A stretch of DNA of 64,000 nucleotides from Moritella yayanosii (GCF_900465055.1 NZ_LS483250.1:496001-560000); one strand, 5' to 3'. Positions 1 through 10,582 are shown, counted from the stretch's first letter. A program made the numbers and translations. Notes: a model not told the origin generated them from the sequence alone.

Positions 1-735
1 CATATAATTACCTCAGCAGGTACTACAGGTAAAGACTATCAGCCTAGAGTAGCGGCCTTGTTAGATGTGGCGCAGATCTCGGGTATCATCAGTGTTGAAT
101 CTGCAGATACCTTTAAACGGCCTATCTATGCGGGCAATGCCATTGCCACGGTACAATCGAGTGATGTGATCAAGGTTTTAACTGTGCGCAGTAGTGCGTT
201 TACCGCAGTGTCATTAACTGCCGATTCGTTTAAAAAAGAGTCGTTAACAACAGAGGCGTTAGCAATAGAATGGCAAGTGCCTGTTGTTGAGTTAGCTGCG
301 CAAGCGGACAGTGGCAAATCAGCGTTTATTAAAGCGGAACTGACGCAATCAACTCGGCCAGAATTAACCACGGCTAAGGTTGTTATTTCGGGTGGACGAG
401 GGATGCAAAATGCCGATAACTTTGAGTTGCTTTACACACTCGCAGATCAGCTAAATGCGGCAGTAGGCGCGAGTCGTGCGGCGGTCGATGCCGGGTTTGT
501 GGCGAATGATTTACAAATAGGGCAAACAGGTAAAATAATTGCCCCCGATCTGTATATTGCCGTGGGTATATCGGGTGCGATCCAACATATCGCGGGTATC
601 ACAGGTAGCAAGGTAATTGTCGCCATCAATAATGATGCCGATGCGCCCATTTTTGATGTTGCTGACTATGGTTTAGTTGCTGACTTATTTGATGTGCTGC
701 CAGAGTTAACTGCTGCCTTGGAGGTGAAAAAATAG
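1..735 (+). CDS. etfA: Electron transfer flavoprotein subunit alpha, C-terminal part (5' end outside window)
   Basis: The frame is open from base 1, so the gene starts before the window; about 244 codons are present. It carries the FAD-binding C-terminal domain of ETF-alpha: the motif [14 protein letters not shown], then [30 protein letters not shown] and [17 protein letters not shown], in the usual family order. ETF is a soluble FAD heterodimer that takes electrons from acyl-CoA dehydrogenases and passes them to ETF:quinone oxidoreductase. Isovaleryl-CoA dehydrogenase (LiuA), encoded about 11 kb away, is a natural donor. etfB would be expected just upstream, outside the window. Identification is firm; only the N-terminal domain is missing from view. 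Confidence 0.95.
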   Translation, partial: HIITSAGTTGKDYQPRVAALLDVAQISGIISVESADTFKRPIYAGNAIATVQSSDVIKVLTVRSSAFTAVSLTADSFKKESLTTEALAIEWQVPVVELAAQADSGKSAFIKAELTQSTRPELTTAKVVISGGRGMQNADNFELLYTLADQLNAAVGASRAAVDAGFVANDLQIGQTGKIIAPDLYIAVGISGAIQHIAGITGSKVIVAINNDADAPIFDVADYGLVADLFDVLPELTAALEVKK

Positions 736-760
736 CTATCATTTTTATAAACGATAGCTA
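733..760 (+). terminator. Possible hairpin at the etfA stop codon
   Basis: Perfect 8-bp inverted repeat TAGCTATC / GATAGCTA with a 12-nt loop. It begins on the etfA stop codon and is followed by a short AT-rich tract (ATATTTTG). The U-tract is weak, so this is only a candidate terminator. Confidence 0.35.
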
Positions 761-794
761 ATATTTTGATGAACAATAATGGTGGTTACATATG

Positions 795-829
795 AACAAG
801 TGTTGTGGTCAACAGGAATAACACTTGTT
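795..829. terminator. Hairpin between convergent etfA and glgC
   Basis: The 10-bp arms AACAAGTGTT and AACACTTGTT form a hairpin with a 15-nt loop, and ACAT/ATGT outside them can extend the stem imperfectly. It lies between the convergent ends of etfA and glgC and could end transcription either way. There is no clear T-run. Confidence 0.4.
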
Positions 830-844
830 ACTTATGTCATATGA

Positions 845-2062
845 TCACTCGAATTTATAAGATTCTGGTACGACAACAATACCGCGTTCTGAAATGGTGA
901 ATCGCGCTGCGTCTTCTGCTCTGTTCACCCCTATTTTGGTTCTTGGTGGGATCTTCACATGTTTATCGATAATGCAATTCAGCAGCTGGCAGTACTCACC
1001 GACTTCAACATCATCAAACAGGATACTGGCCGAAACCGTTGCGCCGTCGTTGATTTTTACATTCGAAGATAAGACCGAGTTCTGCACAGAACCACCTGCA
1101 ATAAGTACCCCGTTAGAAATAAGTGAATTGATAAATATCCCTTCATTACCGGTATCTGATGACGTTGTTCTTGCTGGTGGTAGTTGTGGCTCGTAGGTTC
1201 TAATGCCCCAGTCGCGTTGATATAAATCGATAGGTGAAACCGGTTGTAGCAAGTCCATATTGGCTTGATATAACGAGTCGATAGTACTCACATCACGCCA
1301 GTAATCATCCACCGACACCCGTCCTGTCGAACCGCCAAATTGATGCGCGTAGACTTTCTGTTTATCAATCAGTTTTGGTATAATATCTTGACCGAAATCA
1401 TGGTTAGAATCTGGGTTGTCAGCGTCTTGTTCTAACGCATCGACTAGCGCATCAGTGGTGAAAATATAGATGCCCATTGACGCTAAACTCTTTTCTGGAT
1501 CATTGGGTAATGGCGAGGGCTGTGTCGGTTTTTCAGTAAATTCGACAATGCGTTGGTTTTCGTCGATGGCCATGACCCCGAAATTTGGCGCTTCTGCAAC
1601 AGGTACTTCCATACAAGCTATGCTTAAGTCTGCGCCTGTTTCCTTATGGCGTTGTAGCATGGGCGCGTAATCCATTCGATAGATATGATCGCCTGAGAGT
1701 ACCACGACATATTTGGCATCACTACGGGATAATAGCCACAGGTTTTGATAAATAGCATCTGCAGTACCACTATACCATTTATCTCCTTTACGCATTTGTG
1801 GTGGAACAACGGTAATGTATTCACCGAGTTCAGGGTTGAAGATAGACCAACCATCGCGTAAATGTTTTTGCAATGAATGCGATTTATACTGGGTAAGTAC
1901 CAGAATACGTCTTAGACCGGAGTGAAGGCAATTGGTTAAGGTAAAGTCGATGATTCGATATTTGCCACCGAAAGGCACCGCAGGTTTGGCTCTGTTATCA
2001 GTGAGCGGGGCAAGGCGGGCGCCCATGCCACCTGCGAGGATTACCGTTATTGTATCTTGCAT
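845..2062 (-). CDS. glgC: Glucose-1-phosphate adenylyltransferase (ADP-glucose pyrophosphorylase)
   Basis: 405 residues, the normal bacterial GlgC length. The enzyme makes ADP-glucose from ATP and glucose-1-phosphate, the committed step of glycogen synthesis in the cytoplasm. The N-terminal nucleotidyltransferase signature is present (ILAGGMGARLAPLTDNRAKP, then PFGGKYRIIDF), as are GTADAIYQN, the sugar-phosphate-contacting FTEKP region and the C-terminal left-handed beta-helix. No other glg gene is adjacent, so here it is a single-gene unit, unlike the glgBXCAP operon of enterics. Vibrionaceae and relatives often carry two glgC copies, so this may be one paralogue; that cannot be judged from this window. 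Confidence 0.95.
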   Translation of the reverse strand: MQDTITVILAGGMGARLAPLTDNRAKPAVPFGGKYRIIDFTLTNCLHSGLRRILVLTQYKSHSLQKHLRDGWSIFNPELGEYITVVPPQMRKGDKWYSGTADAIYQNLWLLSRSDAKYVVVLSGDHIYRMDYAPMLQRHKETGADLSIACMEVPVAEAPNFGVMAIDENQRIVEFTEKPTQPSPLPNDPEKSLASMGIYIFTTDALVDALEQDADNPDSNHDFGQDIIPKLIDKQKVYAHQFGGSTGRVSVDDYWRDVSTIDSLYQANMDLLQPVSPIDLYQRDWGIRTYEPQLPPARTTSSDTGNEGIFINSLISNGVLIAGGSVQNSVLSSNVKINDGATVSASILFDDVEVGEYCQLLNCIIDKHVKIPPRTKIGVNRAEDAARFTISERGIVVVPESYKFE

Positions 2063-2358
2063 ATGTCAATCATTCCCTAATTGTTTTTATTCAAATAGTT
2101 ACGAGATAGGTATGTTGTCTTTATATCAAAACAAGCCAAAAGTTAAATATTTGATTTATAAAATTATTTACAAAGGGGTAGAATAGTATTTCACCAGATT
2201 AATGCACTGTTAATTTAAGTTACACCAAATTGATACCGATGTTTGTTTATCGGGACTTATTGCTTTACTACTAAGACAACACACTGAAGTAATAGATGTA
2301 ATAAAAGTATAGAAGTTCATTTCTAAAATAATAAATAATATTAGAGAAGGAATTTGTG

Positions 2359-2600
2359 ATGAGTAAAAAACTAATGACAGCGGCAGGCTACCCTGTCGCA
2401 CATAATAAAAATGTCCAAACAGCAGGTAAAAAGGTCCTCAACTTCTTCAAAACGTGTGGTTTTTGGAACAGCTCGCCCACTTTGATCGAGAAGTGATCCT
2501 AGAACTAACATGCGCCGTGCGAAAAACAACTAGGATTTTGGACCCATGACCAGAAGCATTACATCAAATCACCATGTACTTTAATGTAGATCAAAATTAA
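2359..2600 (+). pseudogene. Degraded catalase gene (KatA-like, clade 3 type)
   Basis: The ATG at 2359 follows an AGAAGG ribosome site and begins a typical small-subunit catalase N-terminus (MSKKLMTAAGYPVAHN). After GKK one base is missing. Reading on in the next frame gives [20 protein letters not shown], the start of the catalase core. The sequence then jumps, by a large internal deletion, to NMRRAKNN-stop-DF (family: NMRSAKNNWDFW), and after another frameshift to PEALHQITM. The active-site His and Asn regions and the whole C-terminus are gone. At least two frameshifts, one nonsense codon and large deletions make this a non-functional relic. Its promoter and ribosome site look intact. Confidence 0.85.
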
Positions 2601-2681
2601 GAACGTGCAAATTATATTTTTCATTACACCTTGGAGTTCCGATTGGGATCACCAAACTTTTGGGTATAGAGCTGAGTAAAT

Positions 2682-2707
2682 ATCGGGTGCATGTATTTGC
2701 ACCCGAT
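2682..2707 (-). terminator. Terminator-like hairpin after the liu operon
   Basis: Perfect 10-bp stem ATCGGGTGCA / TGCACCCGAT with a 6-nt loop, 26 bases past the stop of the last liu-operon gene (acetoacetyl-CoA synthetase, minus strand). The tract after the stem on the minus strand is AT-rich but not a pure U-run. Confidence 0.6.
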
Positions 2708-2732
2708 TCAGTTGGTGTGTGTTGGACTCTAA

Positions 2733-4928
2733 TTATTTCCATTGTAGTTCAGCTAAGTTAGCAAACAAGGTTAATGCTTCAGGATTGGCGAGTGCATCTT
2801 GATTGGTGACAGGAATGCCATGCACCACGTTACGCACGGCTAATTCGACAATCTTACCGCTGATGGTTTTGGGGATATCTGTCACAGCGATGATTTTAGC
2901 TGGCACGTGTCTGGGTGTGGTGTTGCTGCGAATGACCTGTTTTATTTGGCGGATCAACTGGGTATCTAACTCTACACCCTCTGATAAACGGACAAACAAG
3001 ATCACCCGTACATCATCATGCCACTTTTGACCAATGGCGATAGACTCTTGAATAGCGGTTATTTTTTCTACTTGTCGGTATATTTCGGCGGTACCAATGC
3101 GTACTCCGCCGGGGTTTAATACCGCATCAGAGCGACCGTGGATAATCACCCCTACTTGATTGATACAGATGTTTGTTATGTTATTAATCGCGATATCTGC
3201 TGTTGGTTTACTTTGGGTATCGACAGCGTTGGGCTGGGTATCTGGCGTATTAATATAATGGTAAGTCAGTTCGCCATAATCACCGTGCGCCCAGATATTG
3301 TGGAAGCGCGTAAAGTACGCATTGTGGTATTTCCGATCTCCTGGGTCTTGCCAAAAACCCGTTGGCATAGAGGGGAAGGGTTGTCGGCATACAAGGTCGC
3401 CTTTGCCATGGACAAGTGGGGTTAGCGATTGTGTGCTTGTTGATGCTACATCCTCGCTATTCATAAACGCAACGTCCATGCCTAAACCGATGCATTGCAG
3501 TTCACCACGGTACACAGGTAAGGTTGGCATGCCCAGCATGAAACAGGAAATAATGTCGGTACCGCCACAGATGCTAGATAGACAAATATCTTGTTTAATA
3601 TATTGATAAATATAATCATAGCTTTCATGGGATAAGACAGACCCGGTGGATAACATGGTTTTTAAATTACTGAGTTCATAGGCCTGCGCTGGGCGTAATT
3701 GAGCTTTATCACAGGCTGAATAATACTTGGCACTGGCGCCAAAAATAGACACTTTTTCTGTGTCAGCCAGTTCAAAAAGTATTTGCTTGTGAGGATAAAA
3801 AGGAGAACCGTCGAATAGTACTAAGGTCGCGCCCTGAGATAAACTGCTTATTAACCAATTCCACATCATCCAGCCGCAAGTCGTGTAATAAAAAATACGA
3901 TCATCAACTTGCACATCGGTATGTAATGCCAATTCTTTTACGTGCTGTAATAAGGTACCGCCAACACTGTGCACAATACATTTAGGCATGCCTGTTGTGC
4001 CAGAGGAATAAAGAATATACAGCGGATCCGAAAAGGCCACAGGCTCGAAGGTTAAAGAGCGCGGGATCGCCGCACAAAAATGTCGCCAGTGACAGACTGT
4101 GGCTTTGTTTAATGAAGAGGGTGTCGTGTTTGCTGGTAGTTGTGTATTTAATCTTGTGTCTAATTCTGTGTCTAATTTTAAATAGGGGATGATGACGAGC
4201 GTTGATAAGTCTGGCAGGGCATTCGCAATCGAATTTACTTTTTCGTTAATATCAATTTGCTTACCGGCGTAGTGGTAACCGTTACAGGCGAATAATAATT
4301 TAGGCTGGATCTGGATAAACCTGTCGAGCACGCCTTGATGACCAAAGTCGGGCGAGCAGGATGACCAGATTGCGCCAATGCTGGTGGTCGCTAACATGGC
4401 CACTATTGCCTCGTTGCAGTTGGGTAATAAACCCGCCACACGATCGCCTTTTACAATGCCTAATTCACGCATAGCCGCAGCAATACGGGTGACTTCCTCA
4501 CGTAGTTGTAAATAGCTAAGCTGCGTGCGCCGACCATCTTCGCCACAGCTGATGATGGCAAGCTTGTCTGGATGGGCATTATTGTTGTTATTAGTCGAGA
4601 TATGGTTTTCATCAGCCGAAATATTGTCGGGATAGAGCAGATTCTCGGCAAAATTTAATGTTGAATCTGGAAACCATTGGCAATGATAAAAACAGTCATT
4701 TTCGACAAAAATACGATTAAGGTTGAAGCTGCCTTTGAGTTTGAAAAAACGCACTAACGAGCCCCAGAAAATAGCCGTGTGATTGATACTCCATTGATGT
4801 AATTGCTGATAATGGGCAAATTTAAGGCTGTATTCATCGCGTAAAAACTGTAAATAACGCGCGATGTTACTACCATTAATGCGCGCTTGGCTTGGCGTCC
4901 AAATTGGACCTGTGGACTGTGCTGCCAT
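2733..4928 (-). CDS. aacS: Acetoacetyl-CoA synthetase (acetoacetate-CoA ligase)
   Basis: 731 residues from the ATG at 4928, chosen because GAGG lies 5 bases upstream; an in-frame GTG two codons earlier is less well placed. It is an ANL-superfamily adenylate-forming ligase: the P-loop motif YSSGTTGMPK, the substrate loop CGGTDI and the C-terminal lysine motif KTISGK are present, and the N-terminus (GPIWTPS near residue 8) is typical of acetoacetyl-CoA synthetases. It would activate acetoacetate released by HMG-CoA lyase, encoded just upstream, so that both products of leucine breakdown can be used. Family members are about 650 residues. The extra length lies in Asn/Thr/Asp-rich insertions at roughly residues 110, 240 and 560, one made of short repeats (LDTELDTRLNTQ). 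It ends the liu operon, 7 bases after liuE. Confidence 0.9.
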   Translation of the reverse strand: MAAQSTGPIWTPSQARINGSNIARYLQFLRDEYSLKFAHYQQLHQWSINHTAIFWGSLVRFFKLKGSFNLNRIFVENDCFYHCQWFPDSTLNFAENLLYPDNISADENHISTNNNNNAHPDKLAIISCGEDGRRTQLSYLQLREEVTRIAAAMRELGIVKGDRVAGLLPNCNEAIVAMLATTSIGAIWSSCSPDFGHQGVLDRFIQIQPKLLFACNGYHYAGKQIDINEKVNSIANALPDLSTLVIIPYLKLDTELDTRLNTQLPANTTPSSLNKATVCHWRHFCAAIPRSLTFEPVAFSDPLYILYSSGTTGMPKCIVHSVGGTLLQHVKELALHTDVQVDDRIFYYTTCGWMMWNWLISSLSQGATLVLFDGSPFYPHKQILFELADTEKVSIFGASAKYYSACDKAQLRPAQAYELSNLKTMLSTGSVLSHESYDYIYQYIKQDICLSSICGGTDIISCFMLGMPTLPVYRGELQCIGLGMDVAFMNSEDVASTSTQSLTPLVHGKGDLVCRQPFPSMPTGFWQDPGDRKYHNAYFTRFHNIWAHGDYGELTYHYINTPDTQPNAVDTQSKPTADIAINNITNICINQVGVIIHGRSDAVLNPGGVRIGTAEIYRQVEKITAIQESIAIGQKWHDDVRVILFVRLSEGVELDTQLIRQIKQVIRSNTTPRHVPAKIIAVTDIPKTISGKIVELAVRNVVHGIPVTNQDALANPEALTLFANLAELQWK

Positions 4929-4935
4929 TACCACC

Positions 4936-5904
4936 TCATATTAATGATTGAAACCGCGCTTGTGCGGCAGGGTAGGCTAACGCAACCTTAGAGCCATTCG
5001 GCCGCTTTAAACGTTGGCAAATGAAATTACCCGCGGCAATTAATTCACTTAAATCAACACCGGATTCAATACCTAAGCCATTTAGCATATACACTACGTC
5101 TTCTGTAGCCACATTACCTGACGCACCTTGCGCATAAGGACAGCCCCCCAAACCAGCTACTGCACTGTCTATAACGCTAATCCCCAATTGTAATGCGGCA
5201 TAGATATTCGCCAGTGCTTGACCATAAGTATCATGAAAATGCACGGCTAAATTGTCGATAGGTACATGCTGGCTGACCGCGTTAATCATGGCTTTGGCCG
5301 CTTCCGGTGTGCCGACTCCGACGGTATCGCCGAGGCTTATTTGATAGCAGCCCATGTCGTGTAATTGCTGAGCGACTTTGGCGACTTTGTTAATACTGAT
5401 ATAACCTTCGTACGGGCAGCCAAGCGTACAAGAGACATAACCACGGACAGCGAGGCCTGCTGTGCGAGCTTGTTTGATCACAGGTTCAAATTGACGTAGC
5501 GAGTCGGCGATAGAACAGTTGATATTGTTACGACTAAAGCTTTCGGATGCAGAACCAAATATGGCCACTTCATCGACATTTGCAGCAATGGCGGCATTTA
5601 AACCAATTAAATTAGGTGTCAAAGCAGAGTAGGTGACGCCCGTGGTGCGCTTGATGCGGTTAAATAACTCACCGCTATTTGCCATCTGTGGTACCCATTT
5701 AGGCGAGACAAAACTGCCGGATTCGATGAGGGTTAATCCAGTATGACTCAGTATATTCACCAAGGATATTTTATCACTTAGGCTTATTTCTACTTCATTT
5801 TGCAGGCCGTCGCGCGGACCGACTTCGATAATTTTAACCTTTTCGGGTAATTGGTTAAGTTTGGCTAATACCTGGTTAATTTTGTCAGAGAGTAGAGACG
5901 CCAT
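4936..5904 (-). CDS. liuE: Hydroxymethylglutaryl-CoA lyase
   Basis: 322 residues; a DRE-TIM metallolyase that splits HMG-CoA into acetyl-CoA and acetoacetate, the last step of leucine catabolism. Visible signatures are [11 protein letters not shown] (substrate and metal binding, with the catalytic Arg/Asp), [19 protein letters not shown], the metal-binding HFHDTYGQ, and GLGGCPYA, the catalytic cysteine loop of HMG-CoA lyases. The start codon overlaps the liuD stop codon by one base (TAATG), which indicates translational coupling. Homocitrate and isopropylmalate synthases share the fold but lack this cysteine loop and are longer. Confidence 0.95.
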   Translation of the reverse strand: MASLLSDKINQVLAKLNQLPEKVKIIEVGPRDGLQNEVEISLSDKISLVNILSHTGLTLIESGSFVSPKWVPQMANSGELFNRIKRTTGVTYSALTPNLIGLNAAIAANVDEVAIFGSASESFSRNNINCSIADSLRQFEPVIKQARTAGLAVRGYVSCTLGCPYEGYISINKVAKVAQQLHDMGCYQISLGDTVGVGTPEAAKAMINAVSQHVPIDNLAVHFHDTYGQALANIYAALQLGISVIDSAVAGLGGCPYAQGASGNVATEDVVYMLNGLGIESGVDLSELIAAGNFICQRLKRPNGSKVALAYPAAQARFQSLI

Positions 5905-8045
5905 TAGGCTTGTTCCTTGTTATCAAGAATCAGGGACGGGGTTAACTGTATTAATTCAGCACCATCTTCGACCATGTCACCTGCTTGATAAAGCACGGTG
6001 GTAATTGTGCCCGCGATAGGCGCATTTATATTGCATTCCATCTTCATCGCTTCCATCACGACTAACGGTTCGCCAGCGTCGACTATCTGGTCTACTTGGC
6101 AAAGTATGCTGACGATCACGCCATTCATTGGTGCGGTTATTCTTGTTTCGAATTCATTATCAATATTAGATGGTAAGGCCTGGTTTTGCACTGTGGATTG
6201 TACTGTTGATTGCATGATTGATTGGCGAAATAATACGGTACTGTTACCGGCATAAAATACCGTGATGTGTAATGGCGATATAACGACGGTGGCCTTGACT
6301 CTATGATCATCGATAAATGCCGTGAGTTCATCACCATTAAGTTCACCACTAATTAGATAACCTGTACTGAGAGCTGCTTGCTGTAAATGCTGGCCATCAA
6401 TGTGTACTTGGTAACCTTGGATAAGTGTGGTCAACGTAAGCGTGTAGTGCTGGCTGTCGTGATGGTCATTATTCGTTGTTGCTAGTTTTACGGTGTTGGT
6501 TGAAGGCTGATTTAAACGCCAGCCTGTTGTTTGCGACCAAGGGGAGTATGGATCATGATTTTCGCTATTATTGGCGACGTTAAGCGGTCGTGATTGCTCA
6601 TTTTTCAGCTGTAATGCCAGTCCTGCTAAGAGCAACTCGTAGTCAAGGTTGACGTGTGTTGGTGCTAGTACTGCAGCGTGAGTCAGTAAAAAATCAGTGT
6701 TCAAGTTTGCACGTTGTAATGCGGGCACTTGTAACAGTAGCGTTAAAAAACCAATGTTAGTTTTAATGCCCGCTATCTTATACTTTGCTAAGGCGCTTTG
6801 TAGACGAGCGATTGCTAGGTCGCGGGTATGATCCCAGACAATTAACTTGGCAATCATAGGGTCGTAATAGGGGCTAATCTCATCCCCTTGAACCACGCCT
6901 GTATCAATACGTACATGTCGAGATGCGGGTGGTTGACTTAAGTACGCAATATGACCACTGGCAGGCATAAAGTCATTCTCTGTGTCTTCGGCATAAATAC
7001 GTACTTCAATCGCATGGCCGTTGATTTTAACTTGCGTTTGAGTCAGTGGTAATGGCGCGCCGTTGGCAATATGCAGTTGCCATTCGACTAAGTCTAATCC
7101 TGTGATCATCTCGGTGACGGGGTGTTCGACTTGTAAACGGGTATTCATCTCCATGAAATAGAACTGACCTTGTTCATCATACAAAAACTCCACCGTCCCA
7201 GCGCCCTGATAATTGATGGTTTTGGCTGCAGCCACTGCGGCTTCACCCATCGCGATTTGTGTTGCCCGAGGTAATGCCGGCGCTGGGGCTTCTTCCAATA
7301 TTTTTTGATGGCGACGTTGAATCGAACAATCTCGCTGAGATAAGTAAATACAGTTGCCATGATTGTCGCTAAATATTTGAATTTCGACGTGACGAGTATT
7401 GGTTAAGTAACGTTCAATAAGCATGTCGTCATTGCCAAAGCTAGCCATTGCTTCACGCTTAGTTGCGGCGAGTGCTTGGCAAAATTCATCGGCGTGATAG
7501 ATCACTCGCATGCCTTTACCACCGCCGCCGTAGACAGCTTTGAGTAGTTGAGGATAGCCAACTTGTTGTGAGTGATGCTTTAGTGTTTGTTCATCTTGGG
7601 CGTTACCATGATAACCAGGAATAAGGGGTACATCGGCGGTCGCCATCATCGTTTTTGCCGCACTTTTACTGCCCATTGTGGTGATAACGTCAGCACTTGG
7701 GCCGATGAAGATTAGCCCTTGCTGAGCACAGGCTAGGGCAAATGGTGCGTTTTCGGATAGAAACCCATAACCGGGATGAATGGCTTGTACATTGGCTTGC
7801 TGGGCAATGGTGAGTATTCGTTGGCTATTAAGGTAAGATTCTGGCGCGGGTGCAGGTCCTAAATAAAATGCTTCATCAGCCATCTTTACATGACGGGCGT
7901 TAGTGTCTGCTGCAGAATAAACCGCGACACACTTTATACCAAGTCGTTGCGCTGTTGCGATTATGCGGCAAGCTATTTCGCCGCGATTAGCGATAAGTAG
8001 TTTACTAAACAGTGTTGGCTGATTAATGAAGACCTGATGCGACAT
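5904..8045 (-). CDS. liuD: Methylcrotonyl-CoA carboxylase biotin-carrying (alpha) subunit
   Basis: 713 residues. Domains in order: biotin carboxylase N-domain ([10 protein letters not shown] near residue 20), ATP-grasp with the glycine-rich loop [12 protein letters not shown], catalytic segment [15 protein letters not shown], carboxylase C-domain, a long linker, and a C-terminal biotinyl domain whose AMKM motif at about 666-669 puts the biotinylated lysine at about 668. With LiuB it carboxylates 3-methylcrotonyl-CoA to 3-methylglutaconyl-CoA using bicarbonate and ATP. Acetyl- or propionyl-CoA carboxylase alpha subunits look similar; the operon context decides. The linker (about 480-620) is Gln/Thr/Asn-rich and poorly conserved, as in other MCC alpha chains. 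Confidence 0.93.
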   Translation of the reverse strand: MSHQVFINQPTLFSKLLIANRGEIACRIIATAQRLGIKCVAVYSAADTNARHVKMADEAFYLGPAPAPESYLNSQRILTIAQQANVQAIHPGYGFLSENAPFALACAQQGLIFIGPSADVITTMGSKSAAKTMMATADVPLIPGYHGNAQDEQTLKHHSQQVGYPQLLKAVYGGGGKGMRVIYHADEFCQALAATKREAMASFGNDDMLIERYLTNTRHVEIQIFSDNHGNCIYLSQRDCSIQRRHQKILEEAPAPALPRATQIAMGEAAVAAAKTINYQGAGTVEFLYDEQGQFYFMEMNTRLQVEHPVTEMITGLDLVEWQLHIANGAPLPLTQTQVKINGHAIEVRIYAEDTENDFMPASGHIAYLSQPPASRHVRIDTGVVQGDEISPYYDPMIAKLIVWDHTRDLAIARLQSALAKYKIAGIKTNIGFLTLLLQVPALQRANLNTDFLLTHAAVLAPTHVNLDYELLLAGLALQLKNEQSRPLNVANNSENHDPYSPWSQTTGWRLNQPSTNTVKLATTNNDHHDSQHYTLTLTTLIQGYQVHIDGQHLQQAALSTGYLISGELNGDELTAFIDDHRVKATVVISPLHITVFYAGNSTVLFRQSIMQSTVQSTVQNQALPSNIDNEFETRITAPMNGVIVSILCQVDQIVDAGEPLVVMEAMKMECNINAPIAGTITTVLYQAGDMVEDGAELIQLTPSLILDNKEQA

Positions 8046-8050
8046 AGATG

Positions 8051-8866
8051 TTATTCCTTAGTCCAGCTGGGCTTGCGCTTATTCAGGAATGCATCTAGCC
8101 CTTCTTGAGCTTCGTTTGATACCCGAATTGCTGCTATCCGTTGGCTTGTATCTGCGATTAATGAGTCATTGATGACGTGATTAGTGACGCCATGAATTAA
8201 TGATTTAGTGGCCTGCATAGCAGCAGGACTATTCGCCAGTAATGCGTCAGTAAAGGGGGCGGCTAGCGTATCTAAGTTATCACCCAGCTGGTGGATCAAG
8301 CCATAGTCTAGCGCTTGTTCTGCGGTAAACATTTCGCCGGTTAAACAGTAACGCCGTGCTTGCCGTGGTCCGATGGCCGTTATCACATAAGGGCTTATTA
8401 CCGCAGGAATAAGGCCAATTTTCACTTCACTTAAACAAAATTTAGCCGTGGTTGTCGCCAGGGCTATATCGCAACAGGCGACAAGTCCGATCGCCCCGCC
8501 AAAGCAGGCCCCTTGGACGAGTGCTATGGTTGGTTTGGGAAATTGATTGAGATTGTCCATCAATTTGGCTAATTGTGCGGCATCGGTCAGATTTTCTTGA
8601 TAGCCAAGTTTGGCAATATCTTTCATCCAGTTAATGTCAGCGCCCGCTGAAAAGTGCTCACCTTCGGCGCGGAGGAGCAATATTCGTACCGCAGGATCAT
8701 GCTTTAATACTGCTAAGCTCGTCAGCAAGTGACTGATTGTTTCGGCACTAAATGCATTGCGTACTTTGGTCCGAGTGAGGGTAATAGTGGCCACACCCTG
8801 ATTATCAACCGCCGTATGTAAGTGCTCTGCATTGATGATATTTAGTTGGTCTGAATTCATTGTCAT
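8051..8866 (-). CDS. liuC: Methylglutaconyl-CoA hydratase (enoyl-CoA hydratase family)
   Basis: 271 residues; crotonase fold. The first ATG (8866) has AGGA 7 bases upstream, better placed than the ATG two codons later. Oxyanion-hole segments are AEGEHFSAGADINWM and GACFGGAIGLVACCDIALA, followed by the family motif FCLSEVKIGLIPAVISPYV. It hydrates 3-methylglutaconyl-CoA to HMG-CoA between the carboxylase (LiuB/LiuD) and the lyase (LiuE). General fatty-acid hydratases share these motifs; the specific call rests on position inside the liu operon. Confidence 0.9.
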   Translation of the reverse strand: MTMNSDQLNIINAEHLHTAVDNQGVATITLTRTKVRNAFSAETISHLLTSLAVLKHDPAVRILLLRAEGEHFSAGADINWMKDIAKLGYQENLTDAAQLAKLMDNLNQFPKPTIALVQGACFGGAIGLVACCDIALATTTAKFCLSEVKIGLIPAVISPYVITAIGPRQARRYCLTGEMFTAEQALDYGLIHQLGDNLDTLAAPFTDALLANSPAAMQATKSLIHGVTNHVINDSLIADTSQRIAAIRVSNEAQEGLDAFLNKRKPSWTKE

Positions 8867-8947
8867 TCAACGATCCTAACGGTGGTTTTTGATGTGTAAT
8901 TAGGGTTAGCATTGTACAAAAGCAGCTGCACGCAATTGTCAGTACTT

Positions 8948-8983
8948 ATAGCTACATTCTAAAAAATAGCTACATTCTAAAAA
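8948..8983. repeat. 18-bp perfect tandem duplication across the liuB stop codon
   Basis: The unit ATAGCTACATTCTAAAAA occurs twice head to tail (8948-8965 and 8966-8983). On the coding strand it holds the last codons of liuB and its TAG stop, so the final codons plus stop have been duplicated immediately downstream. The protein still ends at the first stop, so the effect is probably neutral. Confidence 0.9.
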
Positions 8984-10577
8984 TACCAAATTGGGTATCT
9001 GCAATCGGCGCATTAAGGGCGGCTGAAATGGCTAACCCAAGTACTTGCCTTGTTTGTAATGGGTCGATAATACCGTCATCCCATAATCGCGCACTGGCAT
9101 AGTAAGGATCACTTTGGGTTTCATATTGCTTAATAATAGGCGCTTTGAATTCTGCTTCTTCTGCTGCGGTCATGGTTTTATTATTACGGGCTAAACCGTC
9201 TTTTTTGACTTGGCTAAGTACACTGGCTGCTTGTTCGCCGCCCATCACTGAAATTCTGGAATTTGGCCATATCCATAACAAGGTGGGATCGTACGCGCGG
9301 CCACACATGCCATAATTACCCGCCCCGTAACTGCCGCCAATAATGACGGTAAACTTAGGCACTTGGGCGCAAGCGACAGCTGCAACCATTTTAGCGCCGT
9401 GTTTCGCGATCCCTTCTGCTTCGTATTTTTTACCCACCATAAAGCCGGTAATATTTTGCAGAAATACCAGGGGGATCTTACGTTTGCAGCACAGCTGAAT
9501 AAAATGCGCGCCTTTTTGCGCCGATTCCGAGAATAAGATCCCATTATTGGCGATGATGCCGACAGGGTAACCGTGAATACGGGCAAAACCGCAAACTAGA
9601 GTTGCGCCGTAGTACTGTTTAAACTCATCCAATTCAGAGTTATCAACAATACGGGCGATGACTTCTTTCACATCGAACTGTTTTTTCAAATCAGTGCCGA
9701 CAATCCCGTATAACTCTAGGCTGTCGAATAATGGTGGGACACTGGGAACCACAGTTAGATTAGGTCGTTTAAGGTGATTAATATTAGCAATGGCTTGGCG
9801 TACAAGCTGCAATGCATGGGCGTCATCTTGGGCGTAATGGTCGGCAACCCCAGATATTTTACAATGTACATCTGCGCCACCGAGTTCTTCTGCACTGACT
9901 TCTTCACCGGTCGCTGCTTTGACCAATGGTGGGCCCGCTAAGAAGATGGTACCTTGTTGTTTTACAATAATTGATTCATCTGCCATGGCCGGAACATAGG
10001 CACCACCTGCGGTACATAAGCCCATGACTGAGGCGATTTGTGGAATGCCTTTGGCAGACATATTGGCTTGATTAAAGAAGATGCGACCAAAGTGTTCACG
10101 GTCGGGAAAGACTTCATCTTGTCGCGGTAAAAATGCCCCACCAGAGTCGACTAAATAAATACAGGGTAGGCAACAACGCTCTGCGATCTCTTGCGCGCGT
10201 AGGTGTTTCTTCACCGTTAACGGGTAATAAGTACCGCCTTTTACAGTCGCATCATTGGCTATGATCATACATTCGATGCCATTAACACGACCGATACCCG
10301 CAACGATACCTGCAGCGGGCACGGAATCGGGATAGTATTGCCAAGCCGCAAATTGTCCGAGCTCTAAGAAGGGCGAACCGGGATCTAATAAGGCATCAAT
10401 ACGGTCACGGGCCAGCATTTTGCCACGGGCTAAATGGCGTTGTTGTGCTATTTCGCCACCCCCTTGTTTTACTTGTTCAATATTACGTTCTAGTTGCTGA
10501 ACAAGATCCTGCATCGCTTGTTGTTTTGCCACAAAAGTAGGGTGGGTGATGTTGAGTGTCGTGCCTATTTGCGCCAT
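8970..10577 (-). CDS. liuB: Methylcrotonyl-CoA carboxylase carboxyltransferase (beta) subunit
   Basis: 535 residues, the standard MCC-beta length; two crotonase-like carboxyltransferase halves. Visible features are the N-terminal [37 protein letters not shown] (acyl-CoA oxyanion region), [16 protein letters not shown], and in the second half [33 protein letters not shown] and [15 protein letters not shown]. These GGSYGAG and MCGRAYDP motifs are typical of MCC beta. It transfers CO2 from carboxybiotin on LiuD to methylcrotonyl-CoA. It starts 5 bases after the liuA stop, with GGAG about 10 bases upstream. Confidence 0.95.
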   Translation of the reverse strand: MAQIGTTLNITHPTFVAKQQAMQDLVQQLERNIEQVKQGGGEIAQQRHLARGKMLARDRIDALLDPGSPFLELGQFAAWQYYPDSVPAAGIVAGIGRVNGIECMIIANDATVKGGTYYPLTVKKHLRAQEIAERCCLPCIYLVDSGGAFLPRQDEVFPDREHFGRIFFNQANMSAKGIPQIASVMGLCTAGGAYVPAMADESIIVKQQGTIFLAGPPLVKAATGEEVSAEELGGADVHCKISGVADHYAQDDAHALQLVRQAIANINHLKRPNLTVVPSVPPLFDSLELYGIVGTDLKKQFDVKEVIARIVDNSELDEFKQYYGATLVCGFARIHGYPVGIIANNGILFSESAQKGAHFIQLCCKRKIPLVFLQNITGFMVGKKYEAEGIAKHGAKMVAAVACAQVPKFTVIIGGSYGAGNYGMCGRAYDPTLLWIWPNSRISVMGGEQAASVLSQVKKDGLARNNKTMTAAEEAEFKAPIIKQYETQSDPYYASARLWDDGIIDPLQTRQVLGLAISAALNAPIADTQFGIFRM

Positions 10578-10582
10578 GCTTG

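Noticed and set aside
4936-5904. Isopropylmalate or homocitrate synthase call for the DRE-TIM enzyme
   Set aside because: Length, the GLGGCPYA cysteine loop and operon context identify HMG-CoA lyase.
9245-9586. A 113-codon frame on the same strand as liuB in another phase
   Set aside because: It lies wholly within liuB, which has a complete, conserved frame; no ribosome site or recognisable protein.
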